Assembly (NCBI RefSeq): GCF_036898825.1
Contig: NZ_JARUND010000001.1
Coordinates: forward strand, 2,046,001 to 2,110,000
Direction of reading: 5' to 3'
From: Streptomyces sp. B21-083
Lineage (GTDB): Bacteria > Actinomycetota > Actinomycetes > Streptomycetales > Streptomycetaceae
DNA length: 64,000 nt
The notes under the pieces were generated by a model. It was given only the letters and a program-made list of their open reading frames with translations, ran no database searches and was not told where the DNA came from. Shown here one piece after another: positions 1 through 10,340 of this stretch. Both the position numbers and the translations under genes were made by a program. How positions within the stretch are numbered: the first letter of the stretch is position 1; the number at the start of each line of letters is the position of its first letter.

Positions 1-2
1 AC

Positions 3-1574
3 CCGCGCTCCCGCCGCCAGCCGGACGGCCCGGACGGGCTGAGCGCGGTCGTCGACCACGGCCGCCACACCTGGCGCACCGAGTGGGCCGGCCGCGCCCT
101 GCCGGGCGCCGTCCTCTACGAGCTGCACGTCGGCACGTACACCCCCGAGGGCACGCTGGACGCGGCGGCCGAGCGGCTCGGCCACCTGGTGGAACTGGGC
201 GTCACGCACATCGAGTTGATGCCGCTGTGTCCGTTCCCGGGGCAGCACGGCTGGGGCTACGAGGGGGTGTCGCTGTGGGCCGTGCACGAGCCGTACGGCG
301 GCCCCGAGGCACTGAAACGCTTTGTCGACCGGGCGCACGCGCTCGGCCTCGGTGTGGTCCTGGACGTCGTGCACAACCACTTGGGACCGTCCGGCAACTA
401 TCTGCCCGCCTTCGGCCCCTACTTCACGGACACGCATCAGACGCCCTGGGGCTCCGCGGTGAACCTTGACGCGCCCGGCTCGGACGAGGTGCGCGCCTAT
501 CTGCTCGGCAGCGCGCTGGCCTGGCTGCGCGACTACCGGCTGGACGGGCTGCGCCTTGACGCGGTGCACGCGCTGCGGGACACGCGCGCGTGCCACTTCC
601 TGGAGGAGTTGTCGAAAGCTGTGGACGCCCTCGCGTCCGACCTGGGCCGGCCACTGTTCCTGATCGCCGAGTCCGACCTCAACGACCCGCGGATCGTCAC
701 CCCGCGCGCGGGCGGCGGCCTCGGACTGCACGCGCAGTGGAGCGACGACTTCCACCACGCCCTGCACACGGCACTGACCGGTGAGGCGCAGGGCTACTAC
801 GAGGACTTCGCGCGGGCCCCGCTCGAAGCTCTCGCCAAGACCCTCACGGGCGGCTACTTCCACGACGGCACGTACTCGACCTTCCGGGGCCGTCTGCACG
901 GCCGCCCGCTCGACCGCACCGGCGTCGCCGCGCACCGGCTGCTCGGCTACACCCAGACCCACGACCAGGTCGGCAACCGCGCCCAGGGGGACCGCCTTTC
1001 GGCCTCCCTCTCCCCCGGGCTGCTCGCCTGCGCAGCCGCCCTGATGCTCACCGGGCCGTTCACGCCGATGCTGTTCATGGGCGAGGAGTGGGCGGCGGGC
1101 ACCCCGTGGCAGTTCTTCACCGACCACACCGATGCGGAGCTCGCGGAGGCCGTACGGCGGGGCCGGCGGCGGGAGTTCACGGCGCACGGCTGGGCCGAGG
1201 AGGACGTTCCGGACCCCCAGGACCCGGCGACCCGCGACCGCTCCTGCCTCGACTGGTCGGAGCCCGAACGCGAGCCGCACGCACGCGTGCTGGCCTGGTA
1301 CCGGGAGTTGATCGCCCTGCGCCACGCCCAGCCCGACCTCACGGACCCGGACCTCTCGGACATCAAGGTCGCCTACGACGAGGAGGCCCGCTGGCTCGCT
1401 TTCCGGCGCGGGGACGTACGTGTGGTGGCGAACCTCGCCCCGAAGTCGACGGCGGTCCCCCTGGGCCCGCGACGGGCGCGGGTGCTGGCAGCCTGGGAAC
1501 CGGTCGAACTCCCCGGCGCGGACGGGTTGTTGCTCGTCCCCGGGGAGTCCTGTGTGGTGCTGGAGCAAGGGTGA
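3..1574 (+). CDS. treZ: Malto-oligosyltrehalose trehalohydrolase, 5' end outside window
   Basis: The frame is open from the window edge (first full codon at 3), so the N-terminal carbohydrate-binding part is missing. The product is a GH13-type alpha-amylase that releases trehalose from maltooligosyl-trehalose in the cytoplasmic TreY/TreZ pathway. Visible GH13 signatures are VVLDVVHNHLGPSGNY, the nucleophile Asp in DGLRLDAVHA (codon near 558), the acid/base Glu in LIAESDLND (near 669) and the transition-state Asp in TQTHDQVGNR (near 963). HDQVGNR and the FMGEEWAAGTPWQFFTDH segment are typical of TreZ rather than glycogen branching enzyme. The other trehalose genes (treY, treX) are expected upstream, outside the window. 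The gene ends convergently with the kinase-fold gene at 1650. Confidence 0.93.
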   Translation, partial: PRSRRQPDGPDGLSAVVDHGRHTWRTEWAGRALPGAVLYELHVGTYTPEGTLDAAAERLGHLVELGVTHIELMPLCPFPGQHGWGYEGVSLWAVHEPYGGPEALKRFVDRAHALGLGVVLDVVHNHLGPSGNYLPAFGPYFTDTHQTPWGSAVNLDAPGSDEVRAYLLGSALAWLRDYRLDGLRLDAVHALRDTRACHFLEELSKAVDALASDLGRPLFLIAESDLNDPRIVTPRAGGGLGLHAQWSDDFHHALHTALTGEAQGYYEDFARAPLEALAKTLTGGYFHDGTYSTFRGRLHGRPLDRTGVAAHRLLGYTQTHDQVGNRAQGDRLSASLSPGLLACAAALMLTGPFTPMLFMGEEWAAGTPWQFFTDHTDAELAEAVRRGRRREFTAHGWAEEDVPDPQDPATRDRSCLDWSEPEREPHARVLAWYRELIALRHAQPDLTDPDLSDIKVAYDEEARWLAFRRGDVRVVANLAPKSTAVPLGPRRARVLAAWEPVELPGADGLLLVPGESCVVLEQG

Positions 1575-1598
1575 GCACGTTGTAGGCCTGACCGCTCA

Positions 1599-1624
1599 CG
1601 TAAACGCTTACGCAAGCGTTTACG
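1599..1624. terminator. Perfect inverted repeat between convergent genes
   Basis: Eleven-base arms CGTAAACGCTT (1599-1609) and AAGCGTTTACG (1614-1624) flank a four-base loop ACGC, 25 bases after the treZ stop and 25 before the stop of the opposite gene. The position suits a bidirectional terminator. The arms are unusually A/T-rich for a terminator in this genome, and each half resembles a cre-like LacI-family operator, so an operator role is possible. Confidence 0.5.
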
Positions 1625-1649
1625 CGCCCCGCGTCCCCACCGCCTGCGC

Positions 1650-2618
1650 CTACCCCTCCTCGTCCGCCTCCCGCAGCTCCGTCACCCGTTCCAGGAGGAT
1701 CGCCTCCCACGCGCGCCGCAGTTGGACTCTCAGCAGTGGCAGCGGGCCGGTGTCGCGGCGGGCGAGGCTCTCGGCGAGGCGGACGACCGTGTCGCAGCGG
1801 GCGAGCCACAGGCCGCGCAGGCAGGGACGGGCGGCGTAGCCGGCGAGGGTGGCGGCGCGTACGGCCGCGGGCGAGCCGACCGCGAGGGCGAGGCCGGCGA
1901 TGTCCTCGGCCGGGTCGCCGACCACCGCGCCGGTCCAGTCGAGGACACCGCGTACCCGTCCGTCGGCGCTCACCACGAGATGCTCGCCCCGCAGACCGTG
2001 GTGGACGAGGACCGCCGTCCCGGCCTGCGCGGCGAGCTGCGTGGTGGCGGACGGGGTCAGCTGGTGCAGCAGGACGGGGTCGAACTCGTCGGCCGCGGCG
2101 AGGTGTTCGGCCGCGCCCGCGGCGGCCCGGCGCAGCGCCTCCAGGGAGCGTGGCCCGACCCGCGGCACGCCGAGTGTCTCGGCCTGGCGTACGGGCACCT
2201 CGCGCAGCCCGGTGAGGAACGCGGCGAGGTCGGCCTCGCCGACGGCGGAGACGTCGTGTTCCTCGGCCGAGCCGCCGGACACCCTGGTGTCCAGGGTGTA
2301 GGCCAGTCCGGCGGTCCACTCGCCGTGCGCCACGCCGACGGGGACGGCGACGCCGATGTGCGGGCGTACGAGGTCGCGCAGGCGCGGTTCGCGGCGCAGT
2401 CGCGTGGACGTCTCGCGGTCGGGGGCCAGGCGCAGTACGTGCCGGGAGCCGACCCACCAGGAGTAGTGCTCGCCGCCCGGCCCGCCCACGTCGGCCGGCC
2501 GGACGTCGGGTCCGGTGGCGCCCGTCGCACCGCCCGGTCCGCCGACGGTGCCGTCCGCGAGCAGGGAACGGACCAGTCGGCGGACCGCGTCCGCGGTGGG
2601 TGTCGGTACCTGGGTCAT
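1650..2618 (-). CDS. Aminoglycoside phosphotransferase-fold protein, catalytic Asp missing
   Basis: A 322-residue protein of the APH/choline-kinase fold. The metal-binding DW motif is present (GVLDWTGAVVGDPAEDIAG, Asp near residue 227). The Brenner motif that normally reads HGDxxxxN is HHGLRGEH (residues 206-213), so the catalytic Asp position is Gly and the Asn is His. The N-lobe lysine also seems replaced (HVLRLAP, Arg 63). It belongs to the family by shape but may be inactive as a kinase or act as a binding or regulatory protein. The ATG at 2618 is the first plausible start; the substrate is unknown. The downstream neighbour is treZ in convergent orientation. Confidence 0.75.
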   Translation of the reverse strand: MTQVPTPTADAVRRLVRSLLADGTVGGPGGATGATGPDVRPADVGGPGGEHYSWWVGSRHVLRLAPDRETSTRLRREPRLRDLVRPHIGVAVPVGVAHGEWTAGLAYTLDTRVSGGSAEEHDVSAVGEADLAAFLTGLREVPVRQAETLGVPRVGPRSLEALRRAAAGAAEHLAAADEFDPVLLHQLTPSATTQLAAQAGTAVLVHHGLRGEHLVVSADGRVRGVLDWTGAVVGDPAEDIAGLALAVGSPAAVRAATLAGYAARPCLRGLWLARCDTVVRLAESLARRDTGPLPLLRVQLRRAWEAILLERVTELREADEEG

Positions 2619-2673
2619 GATCGCGCCGCTGTCGTCCGGGGGTGGGGGCGGGGAGGTGGCTCCTGGTGTGGGG

Positions 2674-3807
2674 TCAGTCCACTATGACCATCTCCCGGGT
2701 CGTGTTGTTGAGGCGCCGGCCGCCGGCGCCGTCGTCGGTCACCGTGACGATGTCCTCGATGCGTACGCCGAAGCGCCCGGGCAGGTAGATGCCGGGCTCC
2801 ACGGAGAAACACATGCCGGGGACTTGGGGCTGTTCCTCGCCCTCGATCATGTACGGCGGTTCGTGCGTGGTGACGCCGATGCCGTGGCCCGTGCGGTGGA
2901 TGAAGTACTCGCCGTACCCGGCCTCGGTGATGACCGCGCGGGCCGCCCGGTCGACGTCCTGGCACGCGGCGCCCGGCCGCACGGCGCGAAAGCCCGCCTC
3001 CTGGGCCTCGCGCACGATGTCGTGCACCCTGCGCTGCTCGGCGTCCGGTTCGCCGACGTGGACCGTGCGGGAGGTGTCGGAGCCGTAGCCGTGCAGAAGG
3101 CCGCCGAAGTCGAGGACGACCATGTCGCCGTGTTCGATGACGCGATCGCCGGCCTCATGGTGCGGATTGGCACCGTTGGGGCCGGAGGCGACGATCGTGA
3201 AGTCGACCTGGGAGTGTCCGAACCGCCGCAGCAGATCGGCCAGCTCGCCCGCGACGTCACTCTCCCGGCGTCCGCCGAAGGGAACCTTCCGGACCTCGTC
3301 GTACGTTGCGTCGGCAGCCGCGCCCGCGGCTGCCAGGCGTGCCAGTTCCGCCGCGTCCTTCACCGCGCGCAGCATCGGCAGCCCCTCGGTGAGCGAGACG
3401 TACGAGCTGCGGGGCAGTGCCTTCTGGAGTGCCAGCAGATGCAGTGCCCACGCGTTGTCGCTGACCCCGAAGCGTCCCGCTCCGTCGAGGAGGGCGGCGG
3501 TGGCCGCGTACGGGTCCTTGCCGTCGGTCCAGTCGCGCAGGGGCAGTGCGGGCGCCCCCGTCGCCTGTGCCGCGTCCGGGGCCTCCAGTGCGGGGACCAC
3601 GAGGACCGGGTCCTGCCCGGTGGCCAGTACCAGCAGGGTGAGGCGTTCGGTGACCGCGGTGGGCGCGTAGCCGGTGAGCCAGACGAGGTCGGGTCCCGGC
3701 GCCACGAGGAGCCCGGCGAGCCCCGCGTCCGCCGCCGCCCGCGCGGCTCGCCGCATCCGGGCCCGGTAGTCGTCGGCGGTGAAGGGCGCGGGCGTGCTGC
3801 CTGGCAT
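2674..3807 (-). CDS. M24 family metallopeptidase (Xaa-Pro aminopeptidase/dipeptidase type)
   Basis: A 377-residue cytosolic peptidase of the pita-bread fold with creatinase-like N-terminal and catalytic C-terminal domains. The five metal ligands of M24 enzymes are visible: Asp in VVLDFGG, Asp in GSDTSRTVHVG, His in HRTGHGIGV, Glu in FSVEPGIYLP and Glu in VRIEDIVTV. Such enzymes remove N-terminal residues before proline or split Xaa-Pro dipeptides. The frame is open upstream to 3945, but the ATG at 3807 has GGAGG five bases upstream and begins the conserved region. It is divergent from the metallophosphoesterase gene at 3999, sharing a promoter region that contains a palindrome, and lies 55 bases upstream of the kinase-fold gene on the same strand. 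Confidence 0.9.
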   Translation of the reverse strand: MPGSTPAPFTADDYRARMRRAARAAADAGLAGLLVAPGPDLVWLTGYAPTAVTERLTLLVLATGQDPVLVVPALEAPDAAQATGAPALPLRDWTDGKDPYAATAALLDGAGRFGVSDNAWALHLLALQKALPRSSYVSLTEGLPMLRAVKDAAELARLAAAGAAADATYDEVRKVPFGGRRESDVAGELADLLRRFGHSQVDFTIVASGPNGANPHHEAGDRVIEHGDMVVLDFGGLLHGYGSDTSRTVHVGEPDAEQRRVHDIVREAQEAGFRAVRPGAACQDVDRAARAVITEAGYGEYFIHRTGHGIGVTTHEPPYMIEGEEQPQVPGMCFSVEPGIYLPGRFGVRIEDIVTVTDDGAGGRRLNNTTREMVIVD

Positions 3808-3939
3808 CCGGGCCTCCGTGGAAGGGCGAGGTGCTACGGGCAGCATCCTGCCCGGATGCACGGGGTGGCGCGAGCCGATTGACGGCTCCCCTTCACCGGC
3901 TTCACCCGCCCCCACCCCTTCTACTAACGGCTGAGAGTT

Positions 3940-3968
3940 GATCAACCATTAGATCTAATGCTTTGATC
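3940..3968. promoter_or_regulatory. Palindrome in divergent promoter region
   Basis: CATTAGATCTAATG (3947-3960) is a perfect 14-base palindrome, flanked by GATCAA (3940-3945) and TTGATC (3963-3968), which almost extend the symmetry. It lies in the only A/T-rich stretch between the divergent M24 peptidase and metallophosphoesterase genes, 38 bases before the latter start. It is a candidate operator; the binding protein is unknown. Confidence 0.5.
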
Positions 3969-3998
3969 TACCCAAACCATTAAGGGAGGCGGAAGACC

Positions 3999-4754
3999 AT
4001 GCTCGTACTCGCTCACATCAGCGATCTGCACCTCGACGGAACCGCACGGTCCACGGCGCGTGCCGAACGGGTGCGCGACCGGTTGTGGGAGCTGCCGGGG
4101 CATGTCGACGCCCTGCTGGTGACCGGGGACATCGCGGACCACGGCACGGAGGCCGAGTACGAGGAGGCGGCGCACCTTCTCGGGCTGCGCACCGGCGACG
4201 CGCCCTTCCCGGTGCTCACCTGCCCGGGCAACCACGACAGCCGCGCCCCCTACCGCAAGGCGCTGCTGGGACTGCCCGCCGCCGAGGAGCCGGTCAACAG
4301 CGCGCACGTCTTCGACGACGCCGCCGTCCTGATGTGCGACTCCAGCGTGCCGGGCGAGGACGAGGGAGCCCTCGCCGACGAGACGTACGACTGGATCGAG
4401 TCGACGCTCGACGAACTGGACGACGGCGTCCCGGCGCTGCTCGCCTTCCACCACCCGCCCGTCGCCCTGCACCACCCCCTGCCGGACGCCCACCCGCTGA
4501 CCGAACCCGACCGCCTGGCCGCCCTGATGGAGCGCAGGCCCCAGGTCGCCGCGCTCATCACCGGTCACGCGCACACGCCGGCGGCCACGGCCTTCGGCGG
4601 CCGGCCTCTGCTCGTCGGCCCGGGGGTCACCTGGACCCTCCGGCTGCCCTGGGAGGGCGAGCAGCCCGCCGACCGGGACGCGCCGGTCGGCCTCGCCTTT
4701 CACATACTGGACGACACCGGGCGGCTGACCAGCCACTTCAGGGTGGTGGTGTGA
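3999..4754 (+). CDS. Calcineurin-like metallophosphoesterase, CpdA/Icc type
   Basis: A 251-residue cytosolic phosphoesterase. The dinuclear metal motifs are complete and in order: DLH (HISDLHLDG), GD (VTGDIADHG), GNHD (CPGNHDSR), the His of FHHPP and GHAH (ITGHAHTPA). This spacing matches class III cyclic-nucleotide phosphodiesterases such as CpdA, although the physiological substrate (cAMP, other cyclic nucleotides or phosphodiesters) cannot be read from sequence. GGAGG precedes the ATG by about nine bases. It is divergent from the M24 peptidase gene and ends ten bases from the convergent PDZ gene. Confidence 0.88.
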   Translation: MLVLAHISDLHLDGTARSTARAERVRDRLWELPGHVDALLVTGDIADHGTEAEYEEAAHLLGLRTGDAPFPVLTCPGNHDSRAPYRKALLGLPAAEEPVNSAHVFDDAAVLMCDSSVPGEDEGALADETYDWIESTLDELDDGVPALLAFHHPPVALHHPLPDAHPLTEPDRLAALMERRPQVAALITGHAHTPAATAFGGRPLLVGPGVTWTLRLPWEGEQPADRDAPVGLAFHILDDTGRLTSHFRVVV

Positions 4755-4764
4755 CGGAGAGGGG

Positions 4765-5439
4765 TCAGGTGACGACGCCGAGAATCGCCACCAACCGTTG
4801 GTATCCGCCGCTGAGATGACGAACCGTCACGGTGATTTCCGTACCGGGTCGGGCGGCGGTGACCGCCCGGGCGAGACCGGCCGCCGAGTCGATCCGGGTG
4901 CGGCCGAAGGCCAGTAGTACGTCGCCCCGAACGAGGCCGGCGGTGTAGCCCGGACCCGGTACGTGGACGCCGACGACCAGGGCACCCGCCTTCTTCGCGT
5001 CCACGGCCTCCACACCGAGCGTCCCGGTCACCGTTGACGGCGAGTGGGCCGAGCCCGCGCCGTCCGAGGGCGACTTGGAGCGGCCGGCCCCGGCCCCGGA
5101 CGCGGATCCGGACTCGGACCGGGACTTGGACCCGGCCCCGAAGCCGGCAGGCGCACCCCGCTCGCCCGGCGCCTCCCCCGACTGCCCTGACCGCCCGCCC
5201 TCTCCCGCGTGACGCTGCAGGTCGGCCAGTTTGCCCATGCCGATCACGGTGGCGCCGAGCGTGCCGAGGCCGATGCCCGCGAGGACCAGGACGGTCCCGA
5301 CGAACAGGCCGAACACAAGGGTCGCCAGCCGTCGGCCACGCCGGCGCGCGGCATGTGGGCGCCGGGCCGGGCGGGATGTGGTGCCACCGGCCCGTTCCTG
5401 CCCGGGCATCGGCTTGGGACGCAGCGCAGTCTGTTCCAT
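4765..5439 (-). CDS. Membrane-anchored PDZ-domain protein
   Basis: A 224-residue protein. A basic N-terminus (RPARRPHAARRRGRR) precedes one transmembrane helix (about residues 37-60, LATLVFGLFVGTVLVLAGIG). A low-complexity charged/Ser linker with SKSRSESGSASGAG-like repeats follows, then a C-terminal PDZ domain (GALVVGVHVPGPGYTAGLVRGDVLLAFGRT, then TEITVTVRHLSG). The PDZ domain should lie outside the membrane. No protease domain is present, so it is not a complete HtrA or S2P protease; it may be an adaptor for an envelope protease. The start at 5439 gives the basic-helix topology expected for a type II membrane protein. Confidence 0.8.
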   Translation of the reverse strand: MEQTALRPKPMPGQERAGGTTSRPARRPHAARRRGRRLATLVFGLFVGTVLVLAGIGLGTLGATVIGMGKLADLQRHAGEGGRSGQSGEAPGERGAPAGFGAGSKSRSESGSASGAGAGRSKSPSDGAGSAHSPSTVTGTLGVEAVDAKKAGALVVGVHVPGPGYTAGLVRGDVLLAFGRTRIDSAAGLARAVTAARPGTEITVTVRHLSGGYQRLVAILGVVT

Positions 5440-5614
5440 GGTTCGCCTCCGCCAGGTGCTCTACCCGGCACATCGGCGCACCACGAGCCACGAACGAGTG
5501 AGACTGACACCGGGTCGGACATGGGCAGGCACAAGCGACCGAACCCGGGCCCGCTGTCGCGGGCCACGGCCACATCGGTGACCCTGCGCGCCACGCCGAC
5601 CACAGCCCCCGGAC
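5440..5614. other. Upstream region of PDZ gene
   Basis: Part of the 429-base interval between the PDZ gene start and the geosmin synthase stop. No convincing conserved gene is seen in 5440-5614. It must hold the promoter of the PDZ gene; no clear operator or terminator is evident. Confidence 0.4.
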
Positions 5615-8091
<2,477 letters not shown>

Positions 8092-8148
8092 TCAGGCTCG
8101 ATTCCGGGATTCCGGACAGTCGTTGTGAGTTCACTCGACATGCGACGA

Positions 8149-9402
8149 CTACGACGAAGTCTGAACCGACTGCTCCTGAACCGACGACACCTGGATCACC
8201 GCACGCGTACCGCTCGTCCGCCAGCGCTGCCCTTCCGCGGCGACGAGCGCCGAGTCGGTACGGGCGTCGAGGCCGACGATCACCTCCGACTTCAGGGTGC
8301 GCAGGGCGGCCACGGGGCCGGGAAAGTAATCGGTGACGTCCGCGAAGGGCGTGGTGGGGGGCCTGAGGCTGTCACCTACCAGGCGGCGGTAGTTCAGGTC
8401 GCCCTTCATCAGGGTGACCGTGGCCGAGGCGAACTCCTCGCGAAGGTCGCCGGGCATCGCCGCGTACGGCAGCGGGGCGCAGGAGAAGGGGTGGGCGCGG
8501 ACCACCAGCCGGCCCTCGGCAAGCGCGGACCAGAGCCGCCGGCCGTACGAGGAGGCGGCACCCGGAGCGCGGGTCAACCGGCGCAGGGCGTCGACCACGT
8601 CGGCGGTGGTCGCGTCGGAGACGAAGTACGGGTGCGGTTTGACGTGCAGGACGGCCCGGCCGGCGTACCCCCGGGTCAGCAGATGGTCCAGAAGCAGCAG
8701 GTCGGGGACGAGTTCCCGGCCCGCGTTGTCCGCGACCAGACACACCGTGCCGGCGCCCGGGCGGGCGGACCGGAGCAGCGACCAGAGGGTCTCGCTGTCG
8801 TCGGCGACGAGTCCTGCCGCTTCCCCTCCCTCGTCCGCGCCGGAGAGCCGGAAGCCGAGGTCGGCCCGGTTGCCCCACAGCGACCCGTGGAGCAGAGCGC
8901 GCGCCTGTTCCTCCTCCGGCCCGCTCACCAGATCGTCGAGCGCGGCCAGTTCCTCGTCGGTCTCGGGGGCGTCCAGTTCAGCGAGCTTGAAAGGGCGGAA
9001 GGGGTCGATCCCACGCCAGGCACTCTCGCCCCCACCGCCTTCGCCGGTCCCACCGGCCCGTCCGCCGCCGAAGTACCCGACCGCTTCCAGGAGTTGGCGG
9101 TAGAAGTACCCCTCCGCCCACAACCACGGCACATCGAACCAGGACCGGCCGACGTACTCCCGGGTCCCCCATTCCTCCCACTGCCGCCGGTCCTCCGCGT
9201 CGGCGGGGAGCGGTTCGACGACGCCCTCGGTGCAGTTCTTGAGGAGCGCGTCGAGTGCGCGGTGCTGCTCCGGACCGTACGGGAAGGCGTCCCGCACCTT
9301 CTGGATCAGCGCGGGATGCCGTTCGGCCAGGACGCTCCAGGGGAACGAGCCCGGTTCGTTGCCGAGGATCACGGGCGGGGACACGGAGTCGGAGGCAGGC
9401 AT
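8149..9402 (-). CDS. DUF89/ARMT1-type damage-control phosphatase
   Basis: A 417-residue protein of the DUF89 family, metal-dependent phosphatases thought to destroy harmful sugar phosphates or related metabolites. The metal-binding signature DNAGRE is at residues 225-230 (CLVADNAGRELVPDLLLLDHLL). A second conserved Asp is in MKGDLNYRRLVGD (about 334-343), and an Asn in SLWGNRADL. The N-terminal helical bundle (to about 160) resembles the ARMT1 arrangement. The frame is open upstream to 9534, but the ATG at 9402 is the likely start. It is preceded by inverted repeats at 9487-9526. It lies on the same strand as geoA, 126 bases upstream, but no functional link is obvious. Confidence 0.82.
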   Translation of the reverse strand: MPASDSVSPPVILGNEPGSFPWSVLAERHPALIQKVRDAFPYGPEQHRALDALLKNCTEGVVEPLPADAEDRRQWEEWGTREYVGRSWFDVPWLWAEGYFYRQLLEAVGYFGGGRAGGTGEGGGGESAWRGIDPFRPFKLAELDAPETDEELAALDDLVSGPEEEQARALLHGSLWGNRADLGFRLSGADEGGEAAGLVADDSETLWSLLRSARPGAGTVCLVADNAGRELVPDLLLLDHLLTRGYAGRAVLHVKPHPYFVSDATTADVVDALRRLTRAPGAASSYGRRLWSALAEGRLVVRAHPFSCAPLPYAAMPGDLREEFASATVTLMKGDLNYRRLVGDSLRPPTTPFADVTDYFPGPVAALRTLKSEVIVGLDARTDSALVAAEGQRWRTSGTRAVIQVSSVQEQSVQTSS

Positions 9403-9486
9403 ACGCCTCACCGTACCGCCGGAGAACGCGCGGCCCCGGACGTCACCGTGCGAGGGCGGGGCGGCCCGAAGGCAGGCGCACAGCCC

Positions 9487-9526
9487 GTGCATCCGGATAC
9501 ACGCGACTGCGTCTACCCGGATGCAC
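9487..9526. promoter_or_regulatory. Inverted repeat upstream of DUF89 gene
   Basis: GTGCATCCGG (9487-9496) and CCGGATGCAC (9517-9526) form perfect ten-base arms around a 20-base spacer, 85 to 124 bases before the DUF89 start. The left arm overlaps the small palindrome ATCCGGAT. Candidate operator or hairpin; regulator unknown. Confidence 0.4.
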
Positions 9527-9614
9527 TCGGGCACCGACGACAGCGACGAGCCGGCCGAGGCCGTGCGAAAGCGATCGTCTCGCTCACCGCATCAGCCGGC
9601 TCGCTCCGCCCGCC

Positions 9615-10265
9615 TCACGCCACCGCCCGTAGCTCCCGCTCCAGCTGCGCCACCAGACCCAGATACCGTGCCCGCCTCGGCGTCGGCACCAGCGCCCGGA
9701 TGGTCAGCCGCCACATGTCAGCCGTCCGGCGGGGCTGGCGGGCCAGCGGTTCCACCGCCCGGCTGACCACGCGGCTGCCGACGAAGAAGCTGACCAGGGA
9801 GTGCGCCATCGCGTCGACATCGACGTCCGGGTGGACGTCGGACTCCTTGACGGCGCCGAGGAGTTTGCCGGAGGCCATCTCCGACCACTCGCGGAACGGG
9901 TGCCGCAGCGGCGGCCGTACGGTGACGTCACCGGCGGCCAGACGCAGGCCCGCCCTGGCGATCGGGCCCTCGACGGCCATCCGCGTGATCCCGAAGGTGA
10001 CGCGGATCAGCGACTCCAGTGAGGAGTAGCCGCGGCCGTCGATGTCCCTGGCCATCCGCCGGGAGGTCCTGGACTGGATCTCCAGGATGGCGTGGGCCAG
10101 GTCCTCCTTCGCCGCGAAATGGAAGTAGAGGGCGCCCTTGGTGACATGGGCGTGCTCGACTATGTCGCTCAGGCTGGTCGATTCGTAGCCGTGACGGTCG
10201 ATCAGGTCGGCCGCGGCCGTGATGATCGTCGCGCGAGTCTGCTCGGCGCGTAACTGCCTCGCCAT
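9615..10265 (-). CDS. ArpA/ScbR-like TetR regulator (butyrolactone receptor family), TTA codon
   Basis: A 216-residue TetR repressor. The N-terminal HTH (about residues 8-55, RATIITAAADLIDRHGYESTSLSDIVEHAHVTKGALYFHF) closely matches gamma-butyrolactone receptors of the ArpA/ScbR family; the C-terminal half would bind the signal or, in pseudoreceptors, antibiotics. ATG 10265 is chosen because it starts just before the HTH; the frame stays open upstream. Codon 5 is TTA (10251-10253), so translation should need the bldA tRNA. An almost perfect palindrome of receptor-site type lies 51-68 bases upstream, suggesting autoregulation. The divergent position of the receptor at 11495 from the AfsA homologue suggests that one is the true receptor and this one the second or pseudoreceptor. 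Which binds the ligand cannot be told here. Confidence 0.88.
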   Translation of the reverse strand: MARQLRAEQTRATIITAAADLIDRHGYESTSLSDIVEHAHVTKGALYFHFAAKEDLAHAILEIQSRTSRRMARDIDGRGYSSLESLIRVTFGITRMAVEGPIARAGLRLAAGDVTVRPPLRHPFREWSEMASGKLLGAVKESDVHPDVDVDAMAHSLVSFFVGSRVVSRAVEPLARQPRRTADMWRLTIRALVPTPRRARYLGLVAQLERELRAVA

Positions 10266-10310
10266 CGGCGCCTCCCCTCCCCAACCGTCGCGGTGCTCCC
10301 GAACTCCCCG

Positions 10311-10340
10311 AAGAAAAACGGGATATGCCGTTTGTTTCTT
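10311..10340. promoter_or_regulatory. Candidate autoregulatory element (butyrolactone-receptor operator)
   Basis: The core AAACGG-G-ATAT-G-CCGTTT (10316-10333) is symmetric except for one pair. It is extended by AAGAAA on the left and TTTCTT on the right, with a two-base slip. Length and half-site sequence resemble ARE sites bound by ArpA/ScbR-type receptors. It overlaps the stop codon of the AfsA homologue and sits immediately upstream of the TetR gene that begins at 10265. Confidence 0.6.

Noticed and set aside
8100..8148. TGTGAGTTCACTC upstream of geoA as a CRP-type site
   Set aside because: The spacing between half-sites is two bases, not six, and conservation is unknown.
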